Positions 35,385-44,940 are shown, numbered from the stretch's first letter. The stretch is DNA of 64,000 nt from Micromonospora sp. NBC_01796 (GCF_035917455.1 NZ_CP109078.1:3534001-3598000); one strand, 5' to 3'. Translations and numbers: made by a program. The notes: a model not told the origin generated them from the letters alone.

Positions 35385-36569
35385 GTGCGGCTGGCTGAGG
35401 GCTGGCGGGTGGCACGGGACGCGTTGCGGGCCAACCGGATGCGCAGCGCGTTGACCATGCTCGGCGTGATCATCGGCGTGGCCGCGGTGGTGGTGCTGGT
35501 GGCCATCGGCACCGGCGCCAAGCGGGAGGTCGAGCAGCAGGTCGAGGGGCTCGGCTCGAACCTGCTCGTGGTGGTGCCGGGCCGGCTCGACTTCGGTGCC
35601 GCGCCGGCGGTGTCCCGGCTCGACCTGTCGGACGTCGAGGCGGTCTCCCGGGTGGTCGGTGACGCTGGTCAGGTCACCGCGACGGTCGCCTCCGGCGAGA
35701 CCGTACGGGTCGGCACCCGTTCGGTGTTCAGCACCGTGCAGGGCGTACTGGAGACGACCCAGGAGGTCTTCGTCCGCGATCTCGACCGGGGCGCGTACCT
35801 CGGTTCGTCCGATGTGGACACCGCTCGCCGGGTGGCGGTGCTCGGATCGCGGGTGGCCGGCACGCTCTTCGGCGACCGGGACCCGATCGGCCAGCAGGTC
35901 TCGATCGCCTCGGTACGGTTCCGCGTGATCGGGACCTTCGCACCGCTGGGGCAGAGTCTCGGCGTGGACCGGGACGACGAGGTGCACGTACCGATCACCG
36001 CCGCGCACCGGCTCTACGGTACGACGCGGATCGACGGGATCGCCGTGAAAGCGCCGGACCGGGAGCGGATCGGCGAACTGGGCAACCGGATCGTGGGCGA
36101 GTTGACCACCCGGCACCCGGACACCGAGTTCAGCGCGGTGACCCAGGAGCAGATCCTCGGCGTCCTCGGCGACATCCTCGGTGTGCTGACCGGGGTCCTC
36201 ACCGCCATCGCCGGCATCTCACTGCTGGTCGGCGGGGTCGGCGTCTCCAACATCATGCTGGTCTCCGTACGCGAACGGACCCGGGAGATCGGCCTGCGCA
36301 AGGCGGTCGGCGCCCGGCCCCGGGACATCGGTCTGCAGTTCCTCCTGGAGGCGGTGCTGCTGACCGCGCTCGGCGGGGTGACCGGGATGGGCCTCGGTAT
36401 CGGCGGGGCGCTGCTGGTGGCCGGACTCACCCCGGTGCCGGCGACGGTCACCGGTTGGTCGCTGGCGTTGGCCTTCGGGGTCTCGGCGGTGGTGGGCATC
36501 GTCTTCGGGGTGCTGCCGGCCCGTCGAGCCGGACGGCTGGATCCGGTGATCGCGCTGCGGGCGGAGTAG
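35385..36569 (+). CDS. ABC transporter permease (MacB-like, FtsX domain)
   Basis: A 394-residue permease with an N-terminal membrane helix (MLGVIIGVAAVVVLVAI), a MacB periplasmic core domain (about 50-245), and the C-terminal three-helix FtsX domain (GISLLVGGVGVSNIMLVSVRERTREIGLRK). GTG start, 45 nt after the ATPase stop. With the adaptor and ATPase it forms a complete MacAB-type exporter that could secrete peptides, lipids or antibiotics. The cargo is unknown. Confidence 0.9.
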   Translation: MRLAEGWRVARDALRANRMRSALTMLGVIIGVAAVVVLVAIGTGAKREVEQQVEGLGSNLLVVVPGRLDFGAAPAVSRLDLSDVEAVSRVVGDAGQVTATVASGETVRVGTRSVFSTVQGVLETTQEVFVRDLDRGAYLGSSDVDTARRVAVLGSRVAGTLFGDRDPIGQQVSIASVRFRVIGTFAPLGQSLGVDRDDEVHVPITAAHRLYGTTRIDGIAVKAPDRERIGELGNRIVGELTTRHPDTEFSAVTQEQILGVLGDILGVLTGVLTAIAGISLLVGGVGVSNIMLVSVRERTREIGLRKAVGARPRDIGLQFLLEAVLLTALGGVTGMGLGIGGALLVAGLTPVPATVTGWSLALAFGVSAVVGIVFGVLPARRAGRLDPVIALRAE

Positions 36570-36764
36570 TTCTGTCCCCTACCGGGTGGAATATGCCTGC
36601 TGAGAACGGTGTGGCGGCTTGACTACCTATGATCAACAGCGTGAAGGGATCGCGCAGGTCACAGCCGTCCCGCTACCGTACTGGTAACACGCGCGTTGCC
36701 CGCCGTGGCGCGGGAGCAGCCCGCCCGGGGGCACGCGCCGGGGAATGGAATGGGTCGGTGAGCC

Positions 36765-36977
36765 ATGACGGGATCACCACAGTCCGACGCTCGGTTGTCG
36801 GAGGTCAGGTTCCTGACCGTCGCCGAGGTGGCGACTCTGATGCGGGTTTCCAAGATGACCGTCTACCGGCTCGTGCACTCCGGTGAACTCACCGCGGTGC
36901 GGGTCGGCCGGTCGTTCCGGGTGCCCGAGCACGCGGTGCACGAGTACCTGCGCGGCGCGTTTCAAGAAACGGCCTGA
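36765..36977 (+). CDS. excisionase/BldC-family HTH protein (Rv0500A-like)
   Basis: A 70-residue MerR/excisionase-type winged HTH (FLTVAEVATLMRVSKMTVYR, then LVHSGELTAVRVGRSFRVPE). It matches the small proteins found upstream of bS22 genes (Rv0500A) and resembles the BldC family but lacks the extra linker of true BldC. It probably binds DNA in head-to-tail oligomers like BldC (inference). The neighbouring gene is the ribosomal protein bS22, as in M. tuberculosis. Confidence 0.88.
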   Translation: MTGSPQSDARLSEVRFLTVAEVATLMRVSKMTVYRLVHSGELTAVRVGRSFRVPEHAVHEYLRGAFQETA

Positions 36978-37229
36978 TCCCGCCCGCGGCGCCCTCCGGC
37001 GCCGGGGCGGTGCAGGCCGGGGTGGTCGTGGCCGGGGCCGTGACGGCTGTGCATGGGGCCGCGTTGGGCCTGTGCAGGGGCGACGGCTACCCTGGACCGC
37101 GACCGTGATCCCATCTTGGTGCGTCCAACACCCACCAGCCGGGTCCGGTCCGTTGTCCAGTTCGGTTCCCGGAGCCATCCGACGATGGCTTCCGGGCCGA
37201 CCCGCACGTTGCATCGGAAGGGCTGTCGT

Positions 37230-37331
37230 ATGGGCTCGGTGGTCAAGAAGCGCCGCAAGCGCATGGCTAAGAAGAAGCACCGCAAGCTGCTGCGTAAGAC
37301 CCGCGTCCAGCGTCGCAAGCTCGGCAAGTGA
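37230..37331 (+). CDS. small ribosomal subunit protein bS22 (AURKAIP1/COX24 family)
   Basis: A 33-residue very basic protein, [18 protein letters not shown] and onward, with the conserved [12 protein letters not shown] core. It matches the actinobacterial bS22 (Rv0500B-type), seen as an extra component of the mycobacterial 30S subunit. ATG at 37230 has GGAAGGG about 8 nt upstream. It lies between the BldC-like gene and the Rv0501-like SDR gene, as in M. tuberculosis. Confidence 0.9.
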   Translation: MGSVVKKRRKRMAKKKHRKLLRKTRVQRRKLGK

Positions 37332-37454
37332 CCTGGGCCGGGCGTTCGCCCGGCTCATGGCGCCACTTGCCACCCGTCGACCCTCGGAGGCACCCGTGAC
37401 ACGGTCGCGGTGGTCCGGGCCGTTGCGCCCGTACCCGCTGACGGGGAGCGTGGG

Positions 37455-38555
37455 ATGACCCCCGGCCGCACCTCCGGTGCACCGGGGGTTGTCGTGGTAA
37501 CCGGGGTCAGCCGCTACCTCGGCGCCCACGTCGCGGCCCGCCTCGCCGCCGATCCCCGGATCGAGCGGGTGGTCGGCCTGGACGCCGCCGACCCGTCCAC
37601 CGAACTCGCCCCCTTGCTCGACGGGGTCGACCGGGTACGGGCCGACGCCGCGTCGGTCGGCACGGTGATCGACGACCTGGGCGCCGACTCGGTGGTCCAC
37701 CTCGCGTTGGTGACCGCCCCCGACCAGCAGCACGGTGGGCGGGCGGCGATGAAGGAACAGAACGTCATCGGCACCATGCAGCTCCTCGCCGCCTGCCAAC
37801 GCGCGCCGAGGCTGCGCCGGTTGGTGGTCCGTTCCTCCACCGCCGCGTACGGGGCGTCGTTCCGCGACCCGGCGGTTTTCACCGAGGAGACCGAGCCGCA
37901 CGCGGTCCCGCGCGGCGGGTTCGCCCGCGACATCCTCGACATCGAGGGCTACGTCCGGGGCTTCCGCCGACGCCGGCCCGACGTCACCGCCACCGTGTTG
38001 CGGTTCGCACCGTTCATCGGCTCCACCGCCGACACGACGCTGACCCGCTACTTCTCCCAGCGGGTCGTACCGACGGTGCTCGGGCGGGACCCGCGACTGC
38101 AGTTCCTGCACATCTCCGACGCGCTCGAAGTGCTGTACCGGTCGGTCACCGAGGAGCACGGCGGGACGTACAACGTCGCCGGTCCGGGCGTACTCGCCCT
38201 GTCCCAGGCGATCCGGCGTTCCGGGCGGGTCGCCGTACCGGTGCTCGAACCCGGTCTGTCGGGTGCGGCCGGGATCGCCCGTACCCTCGGTTTCGGGCGC
38301 TACGGGCTGGACCAGGTCGATCTCTTCGTGCACGGCCGGGTCGTCGACACCACCCGGCTCACCGCCGAGTACGGCTTCACCCCGCGCTCGACCGCCGCCG
38401 CGTTCGACGACTTCATCGGCGGACACACCGACCGTACGGTGGTCCGGCCCGACCAGCTCGCCACCGCCGAGCGGGCGATCCTGGACGGCATCCGTCAGGT
38501 ACGTGCCGCGGTGGCCGACCCCTCGGACCGGCGACCACCGGCGAGTGACCGTTGA
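37455..38555 (+). CDS. NAD-dependent epimerase/dehydratase family protein (Rv0501-like)
   Basis: About 366 residues in the extended SDR family. The dinucleotide-binding motif is VVVTGVSRYLGAHVAARLAA. The canonical active-site YxxxK is not apparent: the corresponding segment reads GGFARDILDIEGYVRGF. Ser/Thr in VRSSTAAYG is retained. The loss of the catalytic Tyr argues for a non-catalytic or altered role. ATG at 37455 is preferred, with an upstream GTG also in frame. Overlaps the acyltransferase gene by 1 nt. Confidence 0.85.
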   Translation: MTPGRTSGAPGVVVVTGVSRYLGAHVAARLAADPRIERVVGLDAADPSTELAPLLDGVDRVRADAASVGTVIDDLGADSVVHLALVTAPDQQHGGRAAMKEQNVIGTMQLLAACQRAPRLRRLVVRSSTAAYGASFRDPAVFTEETEPHAVPRGGFARDILDIEGYVRGFRRRRPDVTATVLRFAPFIGSTADTTLTRYFSQRVVPTVLGRDPRLQFLHISDALEVLYRSVTEEHGGTYNVAGPGVLALSQAIRRSGRVAVPVLEPGLSGAAGIARTLGFGRYGLDQVDLFVHGRVVDTTRLTAEYGFTPRSTAAAFDDFIGGHTDRTVVRPDQLATAERAILDGIRQVRAAVADPSDRRPPASDR

Positions 38556-39460
38556 TGAGTGAGAACGGGCGCCCGCCCGCGCCGGAGCCGATCGGACCCG
38601 CGGTGCCGGACCAGCCGGGCGACGTCTGGGACCGCCGGGTCGCCTCCGGGCTGGCGTTCCTCCGCCGCCGACTCACCGGTCAGTACGAGATCGACGAGTT
38701 CGGGTTCGACCCCGAGCTGACCGACCGGGTGTTCCATCCGCTGCTGCGCCAGCTCTACCGGGAGTGGTTCCGTACCGAGGTCACCGGGGTGGAGAACCTG
38801 CCGGTCGAGGGCGCGGGGCTGGTGGTGGGCAACCATTCCGGCACCGTCGCCCTGGACGCGTTGATCCTCTCCGCGGTGCTGCACGACCGGCACCCCGCCC
38901 ACCGCTACCTGCGGCTGCTCGGCGCCGACATCGTGTTCCGGATGCCGGGCGTCTCCGAACTGGCCCGCAAGACCGGCGGCACGATGGCGTGCAACCCGGA
39001 CGCCGAGCGGCTGCTGGGTCGGGGCGAACTGGTCGGGGTGTTCCCCGAGGGGTTCAAGGGCGTCGGCAAGCTCTACTCCGACCGCTACAAGCTGCAGCGG
39101 TTCGGCCGGGGCGGGTTCGTCTCGGCGGCACTGCGTACGGGCACCCCGATCATTCCGGTGGCGATCGTCGGGGCCGAGGAGACGTACCCGATGCTCGCCG
39201 ACGTCAAGCCACTGGCCCGGCTGCTCAAGCTGCCGTACTTTCCGCTGACGCCGACCTTCCCGTGGCTCGGGCCGCTGGGTCTGGTGCCGCTGCCGAGCAA
39301 GTGGCTGATCGAGTTCTGCCCGCCGATCTCGACCGAGGGCATGGCCGACCAGGCGGACGACCCGCTGGTCGTGTTCAACCTCGCCGACCAGGTACGCGAG
39401 ACCATCCAGCAGACGCTGCACCAGTTACTGGAACGCCGCCCGGACCCGTTCGGCCCCTGA
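38555..39460 (+). CDS. lysophospholipid acyltransferase family protein (Rv0502-like)
   Basis: A PlsC-type acyltransferase of 301 residues. The catalytic H-x4-D box is NHSGTVALD, and the glycerol-phosphate-binding FPEGFKGVGK follows. It is predicted to transfer acyl groups in phospholipid or glycolipid synthesis at the membrane. Starts at ATG 38555, overlapping the previous TGA stop (TGATG). This coupling with the Rv0501-like SDR is conserved in actinobacteria. Confidence 0.9.
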   Translation: MSENGRPPAPEPIGPAVPDQPGDVWDRRVASGLAFLRRRLTGQYEIDEFGFDPELTDRVFHPLLRQLYREWFRTEVTGVENLPVEGAGLVVGNHSGTVALDALILSAVLHDRHPAHRYLRLLGADIVFRMPGVSELARKTGGTMACNPDAERLLGRGELVGVFPEGFKGVGKLYSDRYKLQRFGRGGFVSAALRTGTPIIPVAIVGAEETYPMLADVKPLARLLKLPYFPLTPTFPWLGPLGLVPLPSKWLIEFCPPISTEGMADQADDPLVVFNLADQVRETIQQTLHQLLERRPDPFGP

Positions 39461-39469
39461 CCGCCGGCC

Positions 39470-40639
39470 CTACTTCAGGGTGCGCAGGTCGAGGGTGTGC
39501 CACGCGGTGACGTCGCTGCCCCCGGTCGACCACCACAGGATGCCGTCCCGGCAGAGCACCAGACCGCTGCCGTCGCTCACCACCACGGTCCGCTTCTCGC
39601 GTACGTCGTACAGCAGCAACTGCTGACTGTCGGTCGCGGTCCGCTGGGCGTCGGCGAGGGAGACCACCTCGAACCGGTCGAGCACTGCGACGTCGATCAC
39701 CGCGGCGGTCGCCACCCCACCGGCCACCTGCTGCCGGTCCGTGCCGTCGGGGCGCATCAGCTCGATCCGTCCCGGTCCGTCGGCGGCCAGCACCAGCACC
39801 CGGCACCAGGTCGGGCTACAGGTGACCAGTTCGGAGCCGGTGGCGTCGACCTCGATCACCTTGCGCTGTTCGAGGTTGCGTAGCTGCACCGGCCCGCTCG
39901 TCCCGGTCCCGGCACTGACCAGCCACGGGTACGCGGAGACGGACCAGGCGCCCTGCTCGGTACGGACGGACACCGCTCCGCCGGTCAACGCCACCGAACG
40001 GATCTCGGTCGCCGTTTCTTCGTCGGGTGCGACGGACGCCCAGTAGAGCCGGCCGGAGTTGATCACCATGTCGTACTGGGAGTTGAAGAAGACCACGTCG
40101 CCGGTGTCCGCGGTGAGCCGCCGGGCAGGCTGGGCGGTGGCCAGGTTCGCCGCCCACACCTCGGTACGCCCGTGACCGTCCGCCCCGGGGACCGACTCGG
40201 CCCAGGCGAACTCGTCGCCGTCGCGGGCGAATCCGGCGTACACCGGGCCGTCCGCGATCGGCAGCCGGCGCAGTTCGCGGATCGTGCCGTCGGCGGCCCG
40301 GAGCACCAGCCGCAGGTGGGTGCCCTCCGGGCTGGGCGCGGTGCCGACCGAGGCACGCGCGTCGAGGAAGAAGACCGGGCTGTACGCCGGCCCGTCCGAC
40401 AGCGCGGCCGGGATTTCCACCGGTCGGGCGTCCGGCCACACCTGTTCGATCGTGCGGACCTGGGTGCCGGGCGACGGGTCCGGGTCGGCGGTCGGCAGGG
40501 CGAGCAGCACCCCGCCCGCGCCCAGTGCCGCGACCAGCCCGATCAGCCCGCCGAGCCGGTGCCGCCTCGGGTTGACGGTCGGTCCGGTGACCGGTGCGGG
40601 CGTACGGGTGGCCGTGTCGGTGGCCGGCTGCGCCGTCAT
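39470..40639 (-). CDS. membrane-anchored beta-propeller-like protein
   Basis: A 389-residue protein with a cytoplasmic N-terminus, one membrane segment (LGGLIGLVAALGAGGVLLAL) and an outside portion of repeated beta-rich blades (for example FAWAESVPGADGHGRTEVWA, VELVTCSPTWCRVLVL-like). It looks like a TolB/WD-type propeller. It overlaps the upstream HAD gene by 4 nt, so the two are cotranscribed and translationally coupled. Function unknown. Confidence 0.7.
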   Translation of the reverse strand: MTAQPATDTATRTPAPVTGPTVNPRRHRLGGLIGLVAALGAGGVLLALPTADPDPSPGTQVRTIEQVWPDARPVEIPAALSDGPAYSPVFFLDARASVGTAPSPEGTHLRLVLRAADGTIRELRRLPIADGPVYAGFARDGDEFAWAESVPGADGHGRTEVWAANLATAQPARRLTADTGDVVFFNSQYDMVINSGRLYWASVAPDEETATEIRSVALTGGAVSVRTEQGAWSVSAYPWLVSAGTGTSGPVQLRNLEQRKVIEVDATGSELVTCSPTWCRVLVLAADGPGRIELMRPDGTDRQQVAGGVATAAVIDVAVLDRFEVVSLADAQRTATDSQQLLLYDVREKRTVVVSDGSGLVLCRDGILWWSTGGSDVTAWHTLDLRTLK

Positions 40640-41511
40640 CGGCCCTGCTTACGGCGACGTACCGCAAGCCCGGCGGTCACCGCGCCGGCCAGCAGGCCCG
40701 CGGCAACCGTCGACGGTACGGCGATCCTGGCCGCCTTCCGTCCGGTACGGAAGTCGCGTACCTCCCAGCCGCGCATCCGGGAGGCCCGGCGGAGGTTGTT
40801 GTCCGGGTTGATCGCGACCGCCCGCCCGACCGTGCAGAGCATCGGCAGATCGTTGGAGGAGTCGCTGTACGCGACGCATCGGGCCAGGTCGAGTTGCTCC
40901 ACCGAGGCGAGCTGGCACACCGCGTCGGCCTTCGCCGGGCCGTGCATCAGGTCCCCGACCAGCCGCCCGGTGTACGCGCCATCGTGGATCTCGGCCACCG
41001 TGCCGATCGCGCCGGTGAGGCCAAGCCGGGCCGCGATGACCCGGCCGATCTCCACCGGTGCGGCGCTGACCAGCCAGACCCGCTGACCGGCGTCGAGGTG
41101 CAGTTGGGCCAGGGCACGGGTGCCGGCCCAGATCCTGGGCGCCATCAGCTCGTCGAAGATCTCCTCGGTGAGCCGCTCGACGTCCTCGACCCGCCACCCC
41201 TCGACGAAGGCGAGCGCGGCCTCCTTGGCGTGGGACATGTCGCCCGCGTGCTCGGTGGCGAGCAGCCGGAACCGCAGTTGCTGCCAGGCGAACCGGGCCA
41301 GGTCACCGGTGGTGAAGTACTTGCGTGCGGCCAGCCCACGGGCGAACCAGTAGATGGAGGCGCCCTGCATCATCGTGTTGTCCACGTCGAAGAAGGCGGC
41401 GGCGCTCCGGTCGACGGGTGCGGCCGGGGCCGCCTCGGGTTCCGTCGCTGCCCAGCCGGCGGTGTGACCGTGCGCGTCCGTACTGACGGTCACCTTTCGG
41501 ATCCGGGCCAC
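40636..41511 (-). CDS. HAD-IB family phosphatase (SerB-like)
   Basis: A 291-residue HAD-IB hydrolase. Motif I is FFDVDNTM (Asp42 nucleophile), motif II is VWLVSAAPVEIG, and motif IV is YSDSSNDLPML. The C-terminus has a membrane segment (VPSTVAAGLLAGAVTAGLAV) followed by RRRK, so the enzyme is tail-anchored. Related proteins act on phosphoserine or phospholipids. The location after an acyltransferase suggests a lipid-phosphate substrate (inference). Confidence 0.88.
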   Translation of the reverse strand: MARIRKVTVSTDAHGHTAGWAATEPEAAPAAPVDRSAAAFFDVDNTMMQGASIYWFARGLAARKYFTTGDLARFAWQQLRFRLLATEHAGDMSHAKEAALAFVEGWRVEDVERLTEEIFDELMAPRIWAGTRALAQLHLDAGQRVWLVSAAPVEIGRVIAARLGLTGAIGTVAEIHDGAYTGRLVGDLMHGPAKADAVCQLASVEQLDLARCVAYSDSSNDLPMLCTVGRAVAINPDNNLRRASRMRGWEVRDFRTGRKAARIAVPSTVAAGLLAGAVTAGLAVRRRKQGR

Positions 41512-41669
41512 GCGGACCTCCCTCCGCTCGATGGATGCGTCCCGTGCCTCCAGCGAGCCTAGTCGGGACCGGCACCATCCAGCGCCGTCCTACCGCAGTG
41601 CACCGCCGGTCACCCGGCAGGGTGTTCGGACGGTTGCCGTGGGTGTTCGGTGCGACGCGGCGGCGTACG

Positions 41670-41709
41670 CGCTGTGGGGTCCGGACCAGACGGCCCGGAC
41701 CCCACAGCG
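41670..41709 (-). terminator. strong hairpin after the RsbN-like gene
   Basis: A perfect 15-bp stem (41670-41684 with 41695-41709, 10-nt loop) starts 29 nt beyond the stop at 41738. It is the strongest terminator-like hairpin in the window. Confidence 0.85.
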
Positions 41710-41737
41710 GATGCTTGACGTGCTCGCCGCCCTGCCG

Positions 41738-42817
41738 TCACTCGGCGGGTCGGCCGTCGACCGGCGTGGTGCTGTCGAAGACCGGCTTCTTCCCGTTCGG
41801 CCCGAGCTCCAACTGCCGGTCCGGGGTGCCGCTCGGAGTCACCTCCGGCTCCTCCGACGTCTCCGGCCGTGGTGTGCCCGGTGTCCGGGGAGTGCTGGGG
41901 CGGTTCTCCTGCGGGGAGTTCTGCTGTGCCCCGGCCGAGCCGCGGCTGGTGCCGCAGGCGCGGGGCAGCGGCCCGAGGGTGTCGATCCGCGCGGCCGGCT
42001 CCACGCCGCACTGCAACGCCGCGCGGAGCAGGTCGGCGCGCTTGCCGATCGAGTCGAGCAGGGCGAGCGACTCGCCCACCCGCTGACTGTCGGCGGTGGT
42101 CGCCCCGCCCAGCAGCCCGGTGATCTGCCGGCGCTGGCCGGTCAGGAACTTGCCGATCGCATCCAGCGCCGCGGCGTCGCGGCGCTGTGCGGCGGAGGTG
42201 TTCAGAAGCTTGATGCCCTGGCGGGTGTCGTCGTCCATGTCGTCGAGAACGGCCGCGAAGCCGGCCTCGTCGCCCTGGACCGCGACCGCCTCGGCGAGTC
42301 GGGTCTGGGCGAAGTCTAGGAAGAGCTGCCCCCGGCTGAGGTCCGAACTGGCCAGTGCGAGCTGGGCCCGTTCGGTGGACCTCTTGACCGCGTACAGGGC
42401 GTCGCCGGGCAGGGCGTTCTCGCTGGCGGCGGACATGCCGGAGACCGCGATCGCGCCGACGGCCACGCCGACGATGACCGAGCCCCGGACTCGGGCCCGG
42501 CTGCGCTGGGGGCGCTGTGCGGTTCGCCGGGCGCGCTTCTCGGCACCCGGATCCGCGCCTGCCGCCGCGTCGATCGCCGCCTGCTCGGCGGCGGCCATCA
42601 GGATCAGGCGCAACCCGGTACGGAACTCCGGGTCGACCTCGGCCTCGACGGACTGCTGTGCGCCCCGCATCCGCTGTCCGACCGTCACCAGTTCGGTAAG
42701 GTCGTCGTCGGCGCGGGAACGGATGTGGTGTCGACGGCCACCGTTGGCTTCGTCGAGGAGTTGCGCGAAGCGCTCGGCGCGCCAGCGGCGGAATAGGTTG
42801 AGATTCACCGCGGGCAC
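41738..42817 (-). CDS. RsbN-like anti-sigma factor (DUF5667)
   Basis: A 359-residue membrane protein of the DUF5667/RsbN type. It has a cytoplasmic N-terminal domain (about 1-108), a single membrane segment (SVIVGVAVGAIAVSGMSAAS), and an external helical domain (DALYAVKRSTERAQLALAS and onward) with a Pro/Ser-rich tail. In Streptomyces RsbN is the anti-sigma factor for BldN, encoded next to it. Here it directly follows the BldN-like sigma gene on the same strand, so it probably holds that sigma factor inactive. Confidence 0.82.
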   Translation of the reverse strand: MPAVNLNLFRRWRAERFAQLLDEANGGRRHHIRSRADDDLTELVTVGQRMRGAQQSVEAEVDPEFRTGLRLILMAAAEQAAIDAAAGADPGAEKRARRTAQRPQRSRARVRGSVIVGVAVGAIAVSGMSAASENALPGDALYAVKRSTERAQLALASSDLSRGQLFLDFAQTRLAEAVAVQGDEAGFAAVLDDMDDDTRQGIKLLNTSAAQRRDAAALDAIGKFLTGQRRQITGLLGGATTADSQRVGESLALLDSIGKRADLLRAALQCGVEPAARIDTLGPLPRACGTSRGSAGAQQNSPQENRPSTPRTPGTPRPETSEEPEVTPSGTPDRQLELGPNGKKPVFDSTTPVDGRPAE

Positions 42818-43062
42818 CTCCCTTCGCTGGTCACGGCCGTACGGGCGGCATCGTCGCCGACCGTGCGACGGTGGCTTGGGTCCGGGCCGCTCGGCCGTGG
42901 CCGATCAGTCGGCCGGGCCGACGGGCCGGCGGTGTGCCTGGGCAACCGCCCGTCGCATCGGGACAAACGGCCGGTGAGGCTGCCCGGTTACGGGCCGTTC
43001 GGTCGCAGTATCACGATGAGTGATCGGTGGTGCCGCGTCTGAGTATCCCGGATGCACCGGAC

Positions 43063-44034
43063 TCACGGCTGGAACCCGTCCGGGAGCAGGCGGGCCAGGG
43101 CCCGTACGGCGCGGTACTGGAGGGCCTTGATCGCGCCCTCGTTCTTGCCCATCGTCTGCGCCGTCTCCGCCACGGAGAAGCCCTGCAGGAACCGGAGCAC
43201 GATGCATTCCTGCTGCTCGGGGTTGAGTTGTTTCACCGCGCCGAGCAGCGCCATGTTGGTGATGTGCTCGACGACCGCGGCCTCCGGGCTCCCTTCCGGA
43301 CCCCGATCCTCACGATCCGCATCTAACACATCACCCGTAGTAACTTCGAGTCGGTACCGGCCGGACTTGAAGTGGTCGGCGACCAGGTTCCGGGCGATCG
43401 TCACGAGCCAGGCACCGAGATCGCGCCCCTGCCAGGTGAAGCTGCCGATGCGTTTGAGTGCGCGCAGGAACGTGTCCGAGGTCAGGTCCTCGGCCAACTG
43501 CCGGTTGCCGACCCGGAAGTAGACGAACCGGAAGACGGTGTCCACGTACCGGTCGTAGATCAGACCGAACGCCTCGGACTCGCCCTGCTGGGCCCGCTCG
43601 ATCAGCTTCCACACCTCGGTCGCCGGATCCGAGGGATCCGGGCGGTCCGGGTAGCCGGTCGGTGGCGGTGCCGCCGGCCCGGGTGCCGGGTCGACGGCCG
43701 GGACGACCGGCAGGATGGCGGTCTCGGTCTCCGGTGCGTCCGGCCGGGGTCCCGTCTGCCCGGGGCCGGGTTGGGCCGGCATCGGGGGTCGGGTCGGGCT
43801 GGTCACCCGGCCGCTGATCGGGCGCGCGTTGCTCCCCGGCGGGGTGTGCCGCGACGGCGTCTCGTTCGGATGCGGTCGGTTCCGGATCCGTTTGGGACTG
43901 CCCTCGCCGCGTACGGCCAGGCTCCGCATGTCGTCCATGGAGATCCGCAGCATGCTGAGGCCCTGGTTCAGGGCCGCGCGGGCGGATTGAACCTCGCGGC
44001 GACGTGCGGCGTCCGCGTATCCGTAAGTGCTCAC
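43063..44034 (-). CDS. bldN: ECF sigma factor, BldN-like
   Basis: A 323-residue ECF sigma factor. Region 2 is visible as AFGLIYDRYVDTVFRFVYFR and FTWQGRDLGAWLVTIARNLV; region 4 is LNPEQQECIVLRFLQGFSVA followed by MGKNEGAIKALQYR. The core is close to Streptomyces BldN. An N-terminal extension of about 140 residues has a helical start (ARAALNQGLSMLRISMDDMR) and a Pro-rich stretch, unlike the pro-sequence of BldN that I recall from Streptomyces. GTG at 44034 with GGAGGG upstream is chosen. It is paired with the RsbN-like gene. Confidence 0.88.
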   Translation of the reverse strand: MSTYGYADAARRREVQSARAALNQGLSMLRISMDDMRSLAVRGEGSPKRIRNRPHPNETPSRHTPPGSNARPISGRVTSPTRPPMPAQPGPGQTGPRPDAPETETAILPVVPAVDPAPGPAAPPPTGYPDRPDPSDPATEVWKLIERAQQGESEAFGLIYDRYVDTVFRFVYFRVGNRQLAEDLTSDTFLRALKRIGSFTWQGRDLGAWLVTIARNLVADHFKSGRYRLEVTTGDVLDADREDRGPEGSPEAAVVEHITNMALLGAVKQLNPEQQECIVLRFLQGFSVAETAQTMGKNEGAIKALQYRAVRALARLLPDGFQP

Positions 44035-44626
44035 AGGCCCTCCCCGAGCCGGTACGCCAGCGGGGCCGGTCGCCACGATCTCGCGGCCACGATGCCGCGA
44101 ACCAGGCCTGGACCGGCACGATCCACCAGACCGAGGGCAGACTGCCCCGGTTGGCGGCACGCATCCATGAGGTGCTGGTGCAGTGCAGTTACAGGCACGG
44201 CGGCCTCCTCGGGCTGAGGGGTGTCGACTCACAGCAAAAGGGGTGAGCCAACCCGAGTGATGATAGGGCCAACGTCACCCACGCGTGGCGAGTCCGTTAC
44301 ACAGAGCCAAAGTATTTCCCAGATTTGCCCAACTGGGGCGGACGATTTGTGCGTTGTCGGATCCTCGACAGTCGGGTCATCCGGCCCGTGAGCTGCAAAA
44401 ACACCGCAACACGCCGAGAAGCGGCACGGTTTGGCGTGCCGCCGGCATAAGTGCTAACGGTGACGGTCGGTCCCGCTCGTGATATTTCCACGCCGGGACA
44501 CGGTCTCGTGGACGGTACCGTGAGCCACCGGGGAAGTCGAGAGGCAGTCGGACGTCGATGCGCGGGAGCGGTCCGGGCCGGTCCTGTGCCAGACTGCTGC
44601 GATCCACGCCGGACCTGGGAGAACGC
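44035..44626. other. long divergent regulatory gap between bldN and glutaredoxin genes
   Basis: About 590 bp, the longest gene-free stretch here once starts are corrected. It holds inverted repeats CTCAC-N10-GTGAG (44228-44247) and CCACGCGTGG (44279-44288) that could be regulator sites of the bldN promoter. No ORF or RNA gene was identified. Confidence 0.5.
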
Positions 44627-44878
44627 ATGGCGAGCGAGCCGAGACTGACCCTGATCACCCGTCCCGGGTGTCATCTGTGCGAGGTGGCCAAGGAGGCGAT
44701 CGACCGGGTGGCGGCCAGCACCGGCACCGGTTGGGTCGAGGTCGACATCACCGCCGACCTCGAACTCGAACGCGAGTACGGCGACCGCGTACCGGTGATC
44801 CTGCTCGACGGCAAGGAACATGGCTACTGGCGGGTGGAGGAACCCCGCCTCCTCCAGGCCCTGACCCGGACCTCCTAG
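44627..44878 (+). CDS. glutaredoxin family protein
   Basis: An 83-residue glutaredoxin-like protein with the active-site motif CHLC near residue 14 and the conserved VPVILLDG cis-Pro strand. It probably reduces disulfides with mycothiol as electron source. ATG at 44627 has GGGAGAA upstream. The position before rex and hemA matches Rv0508 and the Streptomyces rex region. Confidence 0.9.
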   Translation: MASEPRLTLITRPGCHLCEVAKEAIDRVAASTGTGWVEVDITADLELEREYGDRVPVILLDGKEHGYWRVEEPRLLQALTRTS

Positions 44879-44940
44879 CGCGCCCTCCGTTCCGCGGTCG
44901 GCGGGGCGGGCTCGGCGGGGTGGGTGCGTGGCGGCCGAGT

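Noticed and set aside
37410-37454. Upstream GTG start for the Rv0501-like SDR
   Set aside because: The added 15 residues carry no family motif; the ATG at 37455 is nearer the conserved Rossmann strand.
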